The position numbers and the translations under genes were made by a program. Positions 33,971 to 43,447 of a DNA stretch of 64,000 nucleotides are shown here, piece after piece. How positions within the stretch are numbered: the stretch's first letter is position 1; each line of letters starts with the position of its first letter. This DNA comes from Candidatus Nanopelagicales bacterium (lineage in GTDB: Bacteria; Actinomycetota; Actinomycetes; S36-B12), in assembly GCA_018402235.1 (NCBI GenBank), contig JAGYJJ010000005.1, positions 124,001 to 188,000 of the forward strand, given 5' to 3'. The notes under the pieces were generated by a model. The model had not been told where the DNA came from. It searched no databases and was given only the letters and a program-made list of their open reading frames with translations.

Positions 33971-35206
33971 GTGCCGCGTCCCCAGGAAACCGCGCCATCA
34001 CTGAATCGGGCGCGAATCGCCGCCTCGGCATTGTTCGCAGCGAACGCCCTCACCTTGTCGGCCTGGCTCCCACGACTTGCCGAAGTGCAACAGGGCCTTG
34101 GACTGAGCGACGTACAAATCGGACTCGCGCTGGCTGCCGGAGCCGTCGGTGGCTTACTTGCCGGGGTTTGGGCCGGCCCCTTGATGAATCGATCCAGCAG
34201 TCGAACCGTCGCGCTCGTGTGTCTCATCGCCCTACTACCAGCCCTGCCGCTCCTGGGTTTCGCGAATGGCTTCGCCCTTGTTGCAGTTGCGCTCTTCTTG
34301 ATCGGTGCACTCGACGCGGTCATGGACGCCGCCATGAATGCCCACTCGCTGCGGATTCAACATCTGTCGAAACGCTCCATCCTCAATAGCTTCCATGGCT
34401 TTTGGTCTTTGGGAACGGTGCTCGGCGGCATCGTGGGTGTTGCCAGTGCATCGATCGGACTGTCCCTGGGCTGGACTTTGACCGTAGTTGCCGGGTTGGT
34501 AGCGCTGGTCGGCCTCGCACCGTCCCGGTGGCTCCTCCGGGGTCCAGATCCGCACTCCTACGTTGATGACGAAGCGATCGACGAACGAGATATCGATGAT
34601 CTTGCTTTCGCGGATCCGTCGTCGTTGTCGATGGCGCGTAGTCCATCCACAGTGGTGCTTCGGCCCATCATTTGGGCACTCGGTGCCTTCATCATCTTGG
34701 CCGTCATGATCGAGGACATCCCAGCACGCTGGGGTTCCATCTACTTAACAGATATCGGAACACCGGCCGCCATGGCGGGATGGGGCTTCGTGGCGTTCAC
34801 GATCGCTATGACCATCGGTCGCTTCACCGGTGATCGGATCATCGACGCGATCGGTGAGCGCCGCTGGATCCAACTATCGATGGCCGTCACCGCACTCGTT
34901 CTTGGTGCCGGCTTAATCGTGTCCACCCCGTGGGCGTTCATCATCGCGTCTGCCGTGACCGGATTCGGTGTCGCGACGCTATTTCCTGCCGCAATACGTG
35001 CGGCCGGACACCTTCCCGGCGTTCGCCCCGCGGTGGGAATTTCCATGGTGAGTTGGTTATCGCGAGCTGGGTTCGTGATAGCGCCGCTGGCGGTTGGAGC
35101 GATCGCCGAGGGCTTCGGAGTCCAGTGGGGTATCGCGTTGACGGTGGTAGCCGCCGTGATCTTGGTCCCCCTCAGCGCCGTTCTCAAATCGGGGATGTCT
35201 CGCTGA
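33971..35206 (+). CDS. MFS transporter
   Basis: 411 residues, twelve helices with a central acidic loop (YVDDEAIDERDIDDLAF). AWLPRLAEVQQGLGLSDVQIGLALAAGAVGGLLAG at the start and the motif-A-like LMNRSSSRT define it. The substrate is unknown. The 3' end overlaps the convergent EamA gene by 23 bases. Confidence 0.9.
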   Translation: MPRPQETAPSLNRARIAASALFAANALTLSAWLPRLAEVQQGLGLSDVQIGLALAAGAVGGLLAGVWAGPLMNRSSSRTVALVCLIALLPALPLLGFANGFALVAVALFLIGALDAVMDAAMNAHSLRIQHLSKRSILNSFHGFWSLGTVLGGIVGVASASIGLSLGWTLTVVAGLVALVGLAPSRWLLRGPDPHSYVDDEAIDERDIDDLAFADPSSLSMARSPSTVVLRPIIWALGAFIILAVMIEDIPARWGSIYLTDIGTPAAMAGWGFVAFTIAMTIGRFTGDRIIDAIGERRWIQLSMAVTALVLGAGLIVSTPWAFIIASAVTGFGVATLFPAAIRAAGHLPGVRPAVGISMVSWLSRAGFVIAPLAVGAIAEGFGVQWGIALTVVAAVILVPLSAVLKSGMSR

Positions 35207-36125
35207 TCGTCGGCCGTTTATTCGCTGCACGAATGACAACGACGAGCCCAATTAAGATCAAAGCCGCAGCCGGCAGTAGTCCCAGCGGCGGAATCTGACC
35301 GAGCCAGATGGCTGCCACGATCGTGGCTCCCGGCATCTCGAACAAGATGGCCAAGGACACAACCGTTGCCGATGTACTCGACAACACGCGATTCATCATC
35401 GAATGACCGAGTAACTGCGCACCCAATGTCACGGCGATAATGAGCGCCCACGCCTGCGCATCGAATCCGGCGAGTTCCTGTCCGAACACGAAAGCCAACG
35501 GCAAAATCGTGAGGGCAGATACGGCATACAGAACGAAGGTCATCGTTGAGGTGTCGACGCTTTGACGGACCCGCTCGGCAACCGAGACGTATGCCGCGGC
35601 GAAGACCGCACCGATCAAAGCCAGAGCATCCCCCAATAGGTGCTGCGGATCGACCGATAAGTCAACACCGGTCAGTGCGATCACACCGACCAGGGAAATG
35701 GTGATGCCTATCCAGATTCGGCGATTGATGTGCACGCCAGATGCCCGAGCGATCAGCGCCGCCCAAATCGGCTGCGTGGCCACCAAAGCGGTCGACGCCG
35801 CCACAGTGGTGAGGGTCAGCGACGGAATCCACGTGGCGAAGTGCAGGCCGAGAAATACGCCGGCAAGAGCGGTGAGCCGGAGCTCGCGTCGCGTCAAGGT
35901 AGCCAGTTCGCGGCGGCGCCCAAGCCCCACCCACACTCCCGTCAATCCGCTGCCGATCAGGCACCGCCAGAAGGCGATCGCGAGGGCCGGGGCAGCGGTT
36001 GCCGCGATCATCGGACCACTCAGGGAGATGAAGACAACCGCCACGCCTAGGCGGGCGATGTCCGGTGCCCCCGGGCGCACCAATCCCGTGCTGGGAGAAA
36101 GCGAGGCTGCGTCGTCGTTCGCCAT
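35184..36125 (-). CDS. EamA/DMT-family transporter
   Basis: 313 residues with ten predicted helices in two EamA repeats. The ATG at 36125 follows AGGAGGGGTG and is clearly preferred over the longer frame to 36227. RLGVAVVFISLSGPMIAATAAPALAIAFWRCLIGS and the ending IPPLGLLPAAALILIGLVVVIRAA are typical. Members move amino acids or other metabolites; the substrate is not known. Confidence 0.9.
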   Translation of the reverse strand: MANDDAASLSPSTGLVRPGAPDIARLGVAVVFISLSGPMIAATAAPALAIAFWRCLIGSGLTGVWVGLGRRRELATLTRRELRLTALAGVFLGLHFATWIPSLTLTTVAASTALVATQPIWAALIARASGVHINRRIWIGITISLVGVIALTGVDLSVDPQHLLGDALALIGAVFAAAYVSVAERVRQSVDTSTMTFVLYAVSALTILPLAFVFGQELAGFDAQAWALIIAVTLGAQLLGHSMMNRVLSSTSATVVSLAILFEMPGATIVAAIWLGQIPPLGLLPAAALILIGLVVVIRAANKRPTISETSPI

Positions 36126-36213
36126 CACCCCTCCTGAGCAATCATCACCGGCCAATTCCTGCGCGCGCCATTGGAACTGCTTCGAACCGTGGTCGCGACG
36201 GTAGCCTTCCTGC

Positions 36214-37460
36214 GTGACGACCACCACAGGCCGCGTATTCCTGGCTCGCCTCGCGGGTCTGGCCGTATTCGACCCGCGCGGTGATCAAGTGGGCAAGGTA
36301 CGCGATGCCGTGGTGGTCTTGCGAATCGGCGATAACCCTCCCCGATTGACCGGACTCGTAGTGGAGGTGCCTCCGCGGCGGCGTGGATCTTCGTTCCGAT
36401 GACCAAAGTAACGGCCATCGATGCCGGCCAGGTGATCGTGACCGGGGCCGTGAATCTTCGTCGCTTCGAACAACGGCGCAATGAATCCCTCGCGACCGCT
36501 GAACTGCTCGATCGCTCGATCACTTTGCACGAGTCTGGAGAGAAGGTCCGCGTGGTCGATATCGGGGTTGAACAAAACCGAAGTCGCGAGTGGCTCGTCA
36601 ACGCGTTGTTCGTCCAGCGCGGCGGCGGAGGTTTGCGTCGACGCGGCGAGCGGTTCATGGTCGAGTGGGGAGAGGTGCGCGGGCTATCCCTTCCCGAGAC
36701 AGCGCAACCGGCCGAGCAACTGCTCGCCACGCTTGACACCCTGCGGCCAGCCGATGTGGCATCACTGCTGCATACCCTCGTACCCAAGCGTCGCCTTGAA
36801 GTGGCGCGCGAACTCGAGGATGAGCGCCTCGCCGATGTCCTCGAAGAACTTGGTGATGACGATCGTGTGGAGATCATGCAAGCCCTTGATCGCGAGCGAG
36901 CCGCGGACATCCTCGAGGAGATGGATCCAGGCGACGCTGCAGACTTAATCTCTGAACTTCCTCCCGAGCAGGCGGAATTCCTGCTCAAGGAGATGGAGCC
37001 CGACGAGGCCGAGGACATTCGTCGGCTTCTTGCGTACGACGATTTCTCCGCCGGCGGCATGATGACCACCGAACCGGTGATCCTTCCACCGGATGCGGCC
37101 GTGGCAGAGGCATTGGCGAGCATCAGAAATCCCGATCTAGCTCCCGCCCTGGCCGCTCAGGTGTACGTATGCCGTGCACCTACCGAGACCCCCACCGGCA
37201 AGTACCTCGGGACATGTCACTTTCAGCGGCTGCTGCGTGAACCGCCCTCAACGTTGATTTCCTCGCTGATTGACACCTCGGTGGACCCGGTCCGACCCGA
37301 TAGCCCATTGGGCGAGGTCACGCGCAACTTCGCTGCTTACAACCTCGTTGCCCTCCCGGTGGTGGATGAAGACGACCGTTTGCTCGGAGCAGTAACGATC
37401 GATGACGTTGTCGATCACATGCTGCCGCCGGACTGGCGAGAGGACGTGGGCAATGGCTAG
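36214..37460 (+). pseudogene. PRC-barrel/MgtE-N/CBS regulatory protein, frameshifted
   Basis: The GTG at 36214 starts FLARLAGLAVFDPRGDQVGKVRDAVVVLRIG, a PRC-barrel-like N-terminus that ends in EVPPRRR and then runs into a stop at 36400-36402. Just before that, the next frame reads IFVP-MTKVTAIDAGQVIVTG. This is the usual continuation in intact homologues, followed by MgtE-N repeats (PADVASLLHTLVPKRR, LEELGDDDRVEIMQAL) and two CBS domains, to 37460. The shift lies at 36385-36395. ATGA at 36399 would allow reinitiation, so two coupled peptides remain possible. There is no transport domain; a magnesium-sensing or regulatory role is inferred. Confidence 0.8.
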
Positions 37461-37998
37461 CTCCGGACGCGGCCGGGGTCTTGATCAGCCGATCGACTCC
37501 ACCCGCGGGATACGGCCGGCCTACGACCCCGAGCGGTTCGGTCGATTATCCGAGCGGGTAGCACGGCACATCGGTTCGTGGGCATTCATTGCATGGATGA
37601 CGGTAGTCGTCATCGCGTGGGTCGCGTTCAACGTCTTTGCGCCCGAGGGGATCAAACCGGATGCCTACCCTTTCATCTTTTTGACCTTGCTCCTCTCCCT
37701 GCAAGCGTCGTATGCGGCTCCACTCATCCTGCTTGCCCAGAATCGACAAACCGACCGTGATCGAGTGCAGTACCAGGAAGACCGTTCACGAAATGAACGC
37801 ATGCTTGCCGACAGCGACTACCTTGCGCGTGAGGTCGCAGCACTGCGGTCATCCTTGGGTGAATTGGCAACACGCGACTACGTCCGCAGTGAACTACGCG
37901 AAACACTCGAGCAGATCATGGATCGGCTCAATCAACTAGAAGTTCGGTCAGCCAACACCTCGCCCCAGACGGAAACCGACGGCGATTCGCTCACATAA
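37453..37998 (+). CDS. DUF1003 membrane protein
   Basis: 181 residues from the ATG at 37453, overlapping the MgtE-N gene stop. A basic N-terminus, SERVARHIGSWAFIAWMTVVVIAWVAFN and PYPFIFLTLLLSLQASYAAPLILLAQNRQ-like motifs (two membrane segments), and a long charged C-terminal coiled coil identify DUF1003. The conserved pair with the MgtE-N protein is common in actinobacteria. The function is unknown. Confidence 0.92.
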   Translation: MASSGRGRGLDQPIDSTRGIRPAYDPERFGRLSERVARHIGSWAFIAWMTVVVIAWVAFNVFAPEGIKPDAYPFIFLTLLLSLQASYAAPLILLAQNRQTDRDRVQYQEDRSRNERMLADSDYLAREVAALRSSLGELATRDYVRSELRETLEQIMDRLNQLEVRSANTSPQTETDGDSLT

Positions 37999-38021
37999 CC
38001 ACGGCGGTCTAGCATCGGGGT

Positions 38022-39164
38022 GTGCCCAATCAGCCAGATGCCGATTCCATTCACCAAGCCCTCGCAACGGTCCAGGACCCGGAGATCAATCGTTCGATCA
38101 CCGAGATCGGGATGCTCAAGAGCGTAGACATTCGAAAAGGTGGCGTGGTTGAGGTAGGCGTTTATCTCACCGTTGAAGGTTGTCCGATGCGCGGCACAAT
38201 CACCGATCGAGTCGTCGATGCAGTGATGAAGGTGCCCGACGTCACCAAAGTGGACGTCCACCTTGATGTGATGGACGACGCGCAGCGTGCCGAACTCAAA
38301 AAACTGCTCCGCGGCCACGATCAGCGTGAGATTCCCTTCACCCAGCCAGGTTCCACGACCAAGATCTTCGCTATCGCTTCTGGTAAGGGGGGCGTAGGAA
38401 AGTCGTCCGTAACCGCGAACCTGGCGGTTGCATTGGCGCAGCGTGGCCTGACCGTGGGATTACTCGACGCCGATGTGTACGGCCATTCGATCCCCCGCAT
38501 CCTCGGCTGCACCAATCCCCCCACCATGGTCGAGGGGATGCTGATGCCGCCCCAGGCCTACGGCGTTCGACTCATCTCGATGCTGCCCTTCAAGCCCGGT
38601 GGGGTCGAAACCCCCGTCGCCTTCCGTGGCCCGATGTTGCACCGCGCACTCGAACAGTTCCTCTCCGACGTGTGGTGGGGCGATCTTGACGTCCTACTGC
38701 TGGATCTTCCGCCGGGAACCGGCGACATTGCTATCTCGACCGCGCAATTACTGCCGCATGCGGAGATTGTGGTTGTCACCACCCCACAACTGGGCTCATC
38801 CGATGTGGCCATCCGCGCAGGAACCCTCGCCGAGCAGACCCATCAGAAGGTTCTGGGCGTCGTGGAGAACATGAGTTCATTCCCGTGCCCCCACTGCGGC
38901 GAACCGCTCGATCTGTTCGGCGTCGGTGGCGGAGATCTGGTTGCCGAGAAGTTGAGCGCGGTGCTGGGCACCGACGTGCCCGTTCTAGGTCGCATTCCGT
39001 TCGATCCACGGCTTCGCGAAGGGGGAGATAACGGCCAGCCGCTGGTAGTGGCCGAGCCGGACGCTCCCGCTAGCCGCGCACTGGTCGAGATCGCCGATTT
39101 CCTGGGCGCTCGGCCTCGCGGTTTAGCCGGAATGCAGTTGGGCATCTCACCCGCCAGCGCCTAG
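38022..39164 (+). CDS. mrp: Mrp/ApbC-type Fe-S cluster carrier ATPase
   Basis: 380 residues from a GTG. The first 85 are a DUF59/MIP18-like domain (ALATVQDPEINRSITEIGML). The P-loop domain has SGKGGVGKSSVTANLA and a Walker A' DADVYGHSIP. CPHC near 287 is the cluster-binding Cys pair. It is thought to carry and deliver Fe-S clusters in the cytoplasm. It stands upstream and convergent to tatB. Confidence 0.95.
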   Translation: MPNQPDADSIHQALATVQDPEINRSITEIGMLKSVDIRKGGVVEVGVYLTVEGCPMRGTITDRVVDAVMKVPDVTKVDVHLDVMDDAQRAELKKLLRGHDQREIPFTQPGSTTKIFAIASGKGGVGKSSVTANLAVALAQRGLTVGLLDADVYGHSIPRILGCTNPPTMVEGMLMPPQAYGVRLISMLPFKPGGVETPVAFRGPMLHRALEQFLSDVWWGDLDVLLLDLPPGTGDIAISTAQLLPHAEIVVVTTPQLGSSDVAIRAGTLAEQTHQKVLGVVENMSSFPCPHCGEPLDLFGVGGGDLVAEKLSAVLGTDVPVLGRIPFDPRLREGGDNGQPLVVAEPDAPASRALVEIADFLGARPRGLAGMQLGISPASA

Positions 39165-39189
39165 CACGAGATGGTGCATCGACCGACAA

Positions 39190-39241
39190 CCGTCAGCTCG
39201 GAACCATCCGCTCGAACCATCCGCTCGGAACCGTCAGCTCA
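39190..39241. repeat. Short degenerate tandem repeats between mrp and tatB
   Basis: Four copies of a 12-14-base unit (CCGTCAGCTCGGAA, CCATCCGCTCGAA, CCATCCGCTCGGAA, CCGTCAGCTCA) fill the gap between the two convergent genes. No clear hairpin with a T tract is seen. Confidence 0.7.
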
Positions 39242-39605
39242 CGTCCGGGTCGAACGCTTGCGTGGGTTCAAGATTCGCCGGTTTCGCTGAAGGACTCGAC
39301 CCATTGCTCGGCTTGGGGTTGGGGTTGGGGTTGGGGTTGGGCTCGGGCTCGGGCTCATCTTCGAAGATGCCCGACGCCAAACGCCGCGGATGCAAATCCT
39401 GCAGGCCCTTCAGGCCGTTCATAGTTTCGCCCAGATCGACACCTGCGGAATCGACGATCTCTTTACGTGCTGAATTGGCCATCTGACGAATCTGTCGAGC
39501 CCACTTAGCCGCATCGGCGGCAGCCTTCGGGAGTCTCTCCGGCCCGAACACGAGTAGACCCACGACCGCAAGGGCCAGCAGTTCCCCGATCCCGATGTCG
39601 AACAT
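39234..39605 (-). CDS. tatB: Sec-independent protein translocase subunit TatB
   Basis: 123 residues from the ATG at 39605. MFDIGIGELLALAVVGLLVFGPERLPKAAADAAKWARQIRQM is the TatA/B membrane helix, Pro-containing hinge and amphipathic helix. The longer C-terminal helix and proline-rich tail distinguish TatB. The tail carries Asn-Pro repeats (PNPNPNPNPK) encoded by six-base GGGGTT repeats. It starts beside the htrA stop on the same strand. Confidence 0.88.
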   Translation of the reverse strand: MFDIGIGELLALAVVGLLVFGPERLPKAAADAAKWARQIRQMANSARKEIVDSAGVDLGETMNGLKGLQDLHPRRLASGIFEDEPEPEPNPNPNPNPKPSNGSSPSAKPANLEPTQAFDPDVS

Positions 39606-39606
39606 T

Positions 39607-40876
39607 TCAGCCAATGTCCTCGGATGCGCCAAGTACCAAGTTCACCGTGCGCGCTTGTCCACCACGACTAAAGGTCAGCTGAACCGTTTCTCCCGGTGCG
39701 AAACTGCGAATGGCCACGACGAGCTCGGTCGAATCAGAGGTATCGCGACCTTGCAGCGATGTGATGACATCGCCGCTGCGTAGACCCGCAGCATCCGCCG
39801 GGCCGCCCGGAGTTACCTCACTGATGCGTGAACCACCATCGGTATAGGTGGTATCCAAGGTGACGCCGATAATCGGTGTCGAAGAATCACCAGTGTCGAT
39901 AATTTCCTCGGCGATTCGGCGCGCGGAGTTGATGGGAATCGCAAATCCCAATCCGATTGAGCCCACTTCACCACTGAACGATGGCGCCAACGTCGCAATC
40001 GCGGAGTTGATGCCCACAACCTGGCCAATGCTGTTGAGCAGTGGGCCGCCGGAGTTGCCTGGGTTGATCGCCGCATCCGTTTGAATCGCGTTGATGTAGG
40101 CCATTTCCCCGCTACCACCTGCGGTGACGGCGCGGTCGAGGGAAGAAATGATTCCGGAAGTGACCGTTCCCTCCAGACCCAACGGTGCGCCGATGGCGAC
40201 CGCAACATCACCCACCGTCACCTGACCGGAGTCGCCGAGTTTGGCCACCGGCAAGTTCTCCGCATCGACCTTCAACACTGCGAGATCGTAGGAGGAATTG
40301 CGACCAACTATTTCCGCCGGTGCGCTTTCGCCGTTCTCGAAGACCACCGTCAACGATCCACCATCGGCAGCTGGCGCGGCGACGTGATTATTGGTGAGGA
40401 TGTAACCGTCGGGGCGAATCACGAAGCCGGAACCACTGCCCTGGTCACGACCGTTTTCAATGGCGATCGAGACCACGGCAGGTAAAACCGCTTCCACCAT
40501 CTCGGCGATAGATCCAGGGATCTCATCGGGTGGGATTGGGTCACCTTGTGGGCCGTCAAATGAGACCACCGGTGAGGCGATGGTGGCCGAGGGGGAGGAA
40601 TCGATCGCGCGGCCCACAACGTAACCGGCCACCCCGGCGAAAGTTCCCACCACCAAAGACACCACCGTTGCGATAGCGACCACGCCGAAGACGCCTAGTC
40701 CGCGGCGAGTAGGCGCCCCCGAGTGCGCAGGAGCTCCAGCGGGGCGGGCAGCGCCGTATGCCACAAAATCGGGGTAGCGAACGGGGGGCGGCGCAGGCAC
40801 CGGCGGCTGTCCCTCGGGGCGATCCAAGGGGGCCCGCAGGTGGATCGAAAGGTGGCCGGTTGTCGCCCACGAGCAT
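39607..40876 (-). pseudogene. HtrA-like S1C serine protease with PDZ domain, probable frameshift in N-terminal linker
   Basis: The catalytic core is complete: NNHVAAP (His), NSSYDLAVLKVD (Asp) and PGNSGGPLLN (Ser), then a PDZ domain (GLRSGDVITSLQGRD). A membrane helix (GVFGVVAIATVVSLVVGTFAGVAGYVVG) anchors it, so it acts outside the membrane on misfolded proteins. The long frame to 40953 begins with a Cys-rich, non-protein-like stretch. The other frame has ATG 40876 with AAGGA upstream and the family-like MLVGDNRPPFDPPAGPLG. It would join the proline-rich PEGQPPVPAPPPVRYPDF frame if one base were changed near 40820-40860, around a CCCCC run. Either way the core frame is intact. Confidence 0.8.
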
Positions 40877-41066
40877 CCCGCCTTCCTTTGACACCTGCAG
40901 CGACACCTGCAGCGAGCGCTGCACAGATGGCTGCATAGTTGGCTACGAGCCATCTACTGCCGTTACCTAAGGCTAGGCTGCGATCGGCCGTTGGTCACAT
41001 CGGCCGTGCGTCAACCACCGGAGGTGCGCCATTTCGCCCGCAACCCAAGGCACCGGCCAGCTGTCT

Positions 41067-41687
41067 ATGGCGGACTTCGCCGACACCTGGCTTATCGAAC
41101 CCGAGGCGGTCGCCGAGGCACGGGCCCGGGCGCACGATTCAGGGGTAGAGCCGGTCTCTTCCTCGGTCGCCGCATTACTTACCTTCCTCGCGGCAAGCGT
41201 CTCGGCGCAAGCCGTGGTGGAAGTCGGTACCGGCACCGGAGTATCGGGCGCCGCCTTGTTGTCGGGCATGACGCCCGGGGGGATCTTGACGAGCATCGAC
41301 ACCGAAGCGGAGTACCAGCGCTACGCACGCGAGGCATTTTCTGCACTCGGGCACGAAGCGGGCCGCGCCCGGCTGATAGCCGGGCGAGCCCTTGATGTCT
41401 TGCCACGGATGTCCGATGGCGCTTACGACGTCGTCGTTGTCGATACCGACCGAAGCGAGTACCCAGCGATTTTGATCCAAGCCAAGCGGCTGCTGCGCAT
41501 TGGTGGCCTCGTGGTGTTCATCGGAGTTGGTACAGATGGCATGCTCGCCGATCCCGCTCGCCGGGATGCCGAAGCGGGGGCTGTGAAAGACACCGCCGAC
41601 TCGCTACGCGCCGATGCGGATTGGGTTCCAGCTCTCTTCGTCGACGGAGCGGGGCTTCTCGTGGCCTGCCTCACCCGTCGCGACTAA
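41067..41687 (+). CDS. Class I SAM-dependent O-methyltransferase
   Basis: 206 residues. VVEVGTGTGVSGAALLSGM is the SAM-binding glycine-rich loop, followed by SIDTEAEYQRYAREAFSALG, YDVVVVDTD and PAILIQAKRLLRIGGLVVF, the pattern of caffeoyl-CoA-type O-methyltransferases. The substrate is unknown. It lies upstream of htrA in the opposite direction. Confidence 0.9.
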   Translation: MADFADTWLIEPEAVAEARARAHDSGVEPVSSSVAALLTFLAASVSAQAVVEVGTGTGVSGAALLSGMTPGGILTSIDTEAEYQRYAREAFSALGHEAGRARLIAGRALDVLPRMSDGAYDVVVVDTDRSEYPAILIQAKRLLRIGGLVVFIGVGTDGMLADPARRDAEAGAVKDTADSLRADADWVPALFVDGAGLLVACLTRRD

Positions 41688-41714
41688 CGGGCGTGCGTTG
41701 CGGCTGATCGCTGC

Positions 41715-41766
41715 CAGTTCCTGTTGTTAACGCAGTTCCTGTAGTTGCGCAGTTCCTGTTGTTACG
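41715..41766. repeat. Three tandem 17-18-base repeats downstream of the O-methyltransferase
   Basis: The units are CAGTTCCTGTTGTTAACG, CAGTTCCTGTAGTTGCG and CAGTTCCTGTTGTTACG. The third runs into the stop codon region of the DUF3117 gene. The repeat lies between two convergent genes. Slippage expansion is the simplest origin; protein binding sites are possible. Confidence 0.85.
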
Positions 41767-41929
41767 GGAGTGCGCCCGTGAGCGCTTCACCGAGGTTCTT
41801 GACCTCTTCGGCGTTCAACTCGACCACGAGGCGGCCACCGCCTTCCAGGGGCACCCTCATGACATAGCCCCGACCCTCCTTGGTCACCTCGAGCGGGCCA
41901 TCACCCGTCCGTGGCTTCATCGCGGCCAT
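41762..41929 (-). CDS. DUF3117 family protein (55 aa)
   Basis: MAAMKPRTGDGPLEVTKEGRG, then YVMRVPLEGGGRLVVELNAEEVKNLGEALTG. This is one of the most conserved short actinobacterial proteins. The ATG at 41929 has AAGGGG upstream; the frame is open to 42025 but those residues are not conserved in style. The function is unknown; the fold is expected to be a compact beta sheet. Confidence 0.95.
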   Translation of the reverse strand: MAAMKPRTGDGPLEVTKEGRGYVMRVPLEGGGRLVVELNAEEVKNLGEALTGALP

Positions 41930-42071
41930 ATCCGTCCCCTTCCGTTCGTCTTCCCACTGGCACCTGTTCCCCGCCCGGCACCCCAGTCGTGCCTTGCGGG
42001 CGGTGCGGAAAAGCTCTGCCGGCACGTATGCGCGGGCTTGTGGATAACCATTATCCCGGTGAGCCCGGTTC

Positions 42072-42545
42072 CTAGCGCGGCAGGGTGCCCGTCTCGACCA
42101 GCCGGCCGAACTTGCGCAACGATCGCTTCACGCCTGCAACAAAGGCCGGTTTGACCAGCGGCCAACCGATGCGACCCAACGCGCCGAGGGGAAGTTCGAG
42201 GCCCTCGCTCCACACGAATCGACTCCGGCCTTCCGGCAGCGCGAGAACCTCCATGGTTCCGGTGCCTTTGACGATCGATCCGGTATGCAGGACGTCGACC
42301 CGATAGGGCGGCTCCCAACGCGTGATGGTCATAGTGTCCCAAAATCCCACCGGACCCAGGCCGGTCCAGCCGGCAATCTGCGAATCCTGACTGCGGCCAT
42401 CTCCGATGCGGACCTCTACCCGAGTGCCCAGCATCCACTCGCCCTGGTTGGCCCATTGGGTGAAGGCGTCGAACACGGCCTCGACGGGCGCGTTCACGAC
42501 CACGTCGAGGGACAGGTGGACGGGCTCATGGTTGGCGGCGCTCAC
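42072..42545 (-). CDS. SRPBCC (START-like) domain protein
   Basis: 157 residues. LSLDVVVNAPVEAVFDAFTQWANQGEWMLG opens a START-like fold with a hydrophobic pocket, and the long C-terminal helix VAGVKRSLRKFGRLVE closes it. It could bind a lipid or polyketide. It overlaps the DivIVA-like gene before it as GTGA, so they are co-translated. Confidence 0.88.
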   Translation of the reverse strand: MSAANHEPVHLSLDVVVNAPVEAVFDAFTQWANQGEWMLGTRVEVRIGDGRSQDSQIAGWTGLGPVGFWDTMTITRWEPPYRVDVLHTGSIVKGTGTMEVLALPEGRSRFVWSEGLELPLGALGRIGWPLVKPAFVAGVKRSLRKFGRLVETGTLPR

Positions 42546-42772
42546 TTCTTGGCCTGCAGGTTCGCCACTTCTTCGCGCAGCGCGGCGATCGTGGCGTCGA
42601 CCTCGTCCATTCGGTAGCCGCGCACCACCACATCGAAGGCGGGATCGCCGCCGCGCTGATCGGGCCGAAGATCGTGGCTGGCTTGTGGAAGTTGGGCGTC
42701 GAGTCGACCTGCCGCGATCCAGAATGCGGCTGCGATCACGAGGATTCCTACAAGGACGAAAACCAGGGCCAT
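42542..42772 (-). CDS. DivIVA-domain small membrane protein
   Basis: 76 residues from the ATG at 42772. One hydrophobic segment (ALVFVLVGILVIAAAFWIAA) is followed by FDVVVRGYRMDEVDATIAALREEVANL, the short DivIVA motif (a conserved FDV...GY..EVD) with the start of a coiled coil. It may mark curved membrane, like other members. The frame extending to 42859 is not preferred. Confidence 0.85.
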   Translation of the reverse strand: MALVFVLVGILVIAAAFWIAAGRLDAQLPQASHDLRPDQRGGDPAFDVVVRGYRMDEVDATIAALREEVANLQAKK

Positions 42773-42901
42773 GGCGCTATCCCACCACGATCCCACCACG
42801 GCCGCAGGGCACGAGCCACCGGGCGGTTGACACCGAGGCGACAGTAGTTGTAGATTCAACTATCTAGTTCGATCTTCAATGACCTCTACCCCGGAGAAGC
42901 C

Positions 42902-43447
42902 ATGACCGATCTCGCGTCTACCGACGGAACCTGGACCATCGACCCCACCCATACGACGATCGGCTTTTCAGCTCGCCACGCGATGGTGGCAAAAGTGCGT
43001 GGACGCTTCGAAGACTTTGCCGGAAACTTCCTCCTCGACGGCGCCAACCCGAGCGCCTCAAGCGCGCATCTCACGGTGGAACTTGCCAGCATCGATACCA
43101 AGAACGCCGACCGCGACGCGCACCTGAAGTCGGCTGAATTTTTCGACGTGGAGAACTTTCCGACGATGACGTTCACCAGCACCTCGGTCGAGGGGTCGGG
43201 GCCGAAGTTCACCGTTCACGGCGACCTCTTCGTGCATGGCGTCACCAAGAACATCCCGGTCGAGTTTGAACTCGTGGGCGTTTCCACCGATCCGTGGGGT
43301 GGCACGCGCATCGGATTCGAAGGTCACGCGGAGATCAGTCGCAAGGATTTCGGCCTGACCTGGAACGTCGCTCTCGAGACAGGTGGCGTCCTAGTAAGCG
43401 ACACGATCAAGATTGAACTCGACGTCGAAGCCGTCAAAGAGGTGTGA
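42902..43447 (+). CDS. YceI-family lipid-binding protein
   Basis: 181 residues without a signal peptide. GTWTIDPTHTTIGFSARHAMVAKVRGRFEDFAG, AHLKSAEFFDVENFPTMTF and GVTKNIPVEFEL are the YceI lipocalin-like barrel, which holds isoprenoid chains in known members. It converges on dapE, whose true 3' end would overlap it by about 14 bases. Confidence 0.93.
   Translation: MTDLASTDGTWTIDPTHTTIGFSARHAMVAKVRGRFEDFAGNFLLDGANPSASSAHLTVELASIDTKNADRDAHLKSAEFFDVENFPTMTFTSTSVEGSGPKFTVHGDLFVHGVTKNIPVEFELVGVSTDPWGGTRIGFEGHAEISRKDFGLTWNVALETGGVLVSDTIKIELDVEAVKEV

Noticed and set aside
36125-37123. Minus-strand frame of 332 residues, Ser/Arg-rich
   Set aside because: It is the shadow of the MgtE-N gene in the opposite strand, with low-complexity composition typical of antisense frames of GC-rich genes.
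40877-40953. Start of htrA at 40953
   Set aside because: The extra stretch is a Cys/Arg repeat not seen in proteins of this family and has no ribosome site; the neighbouring frame with ATG 40876 is better supported.
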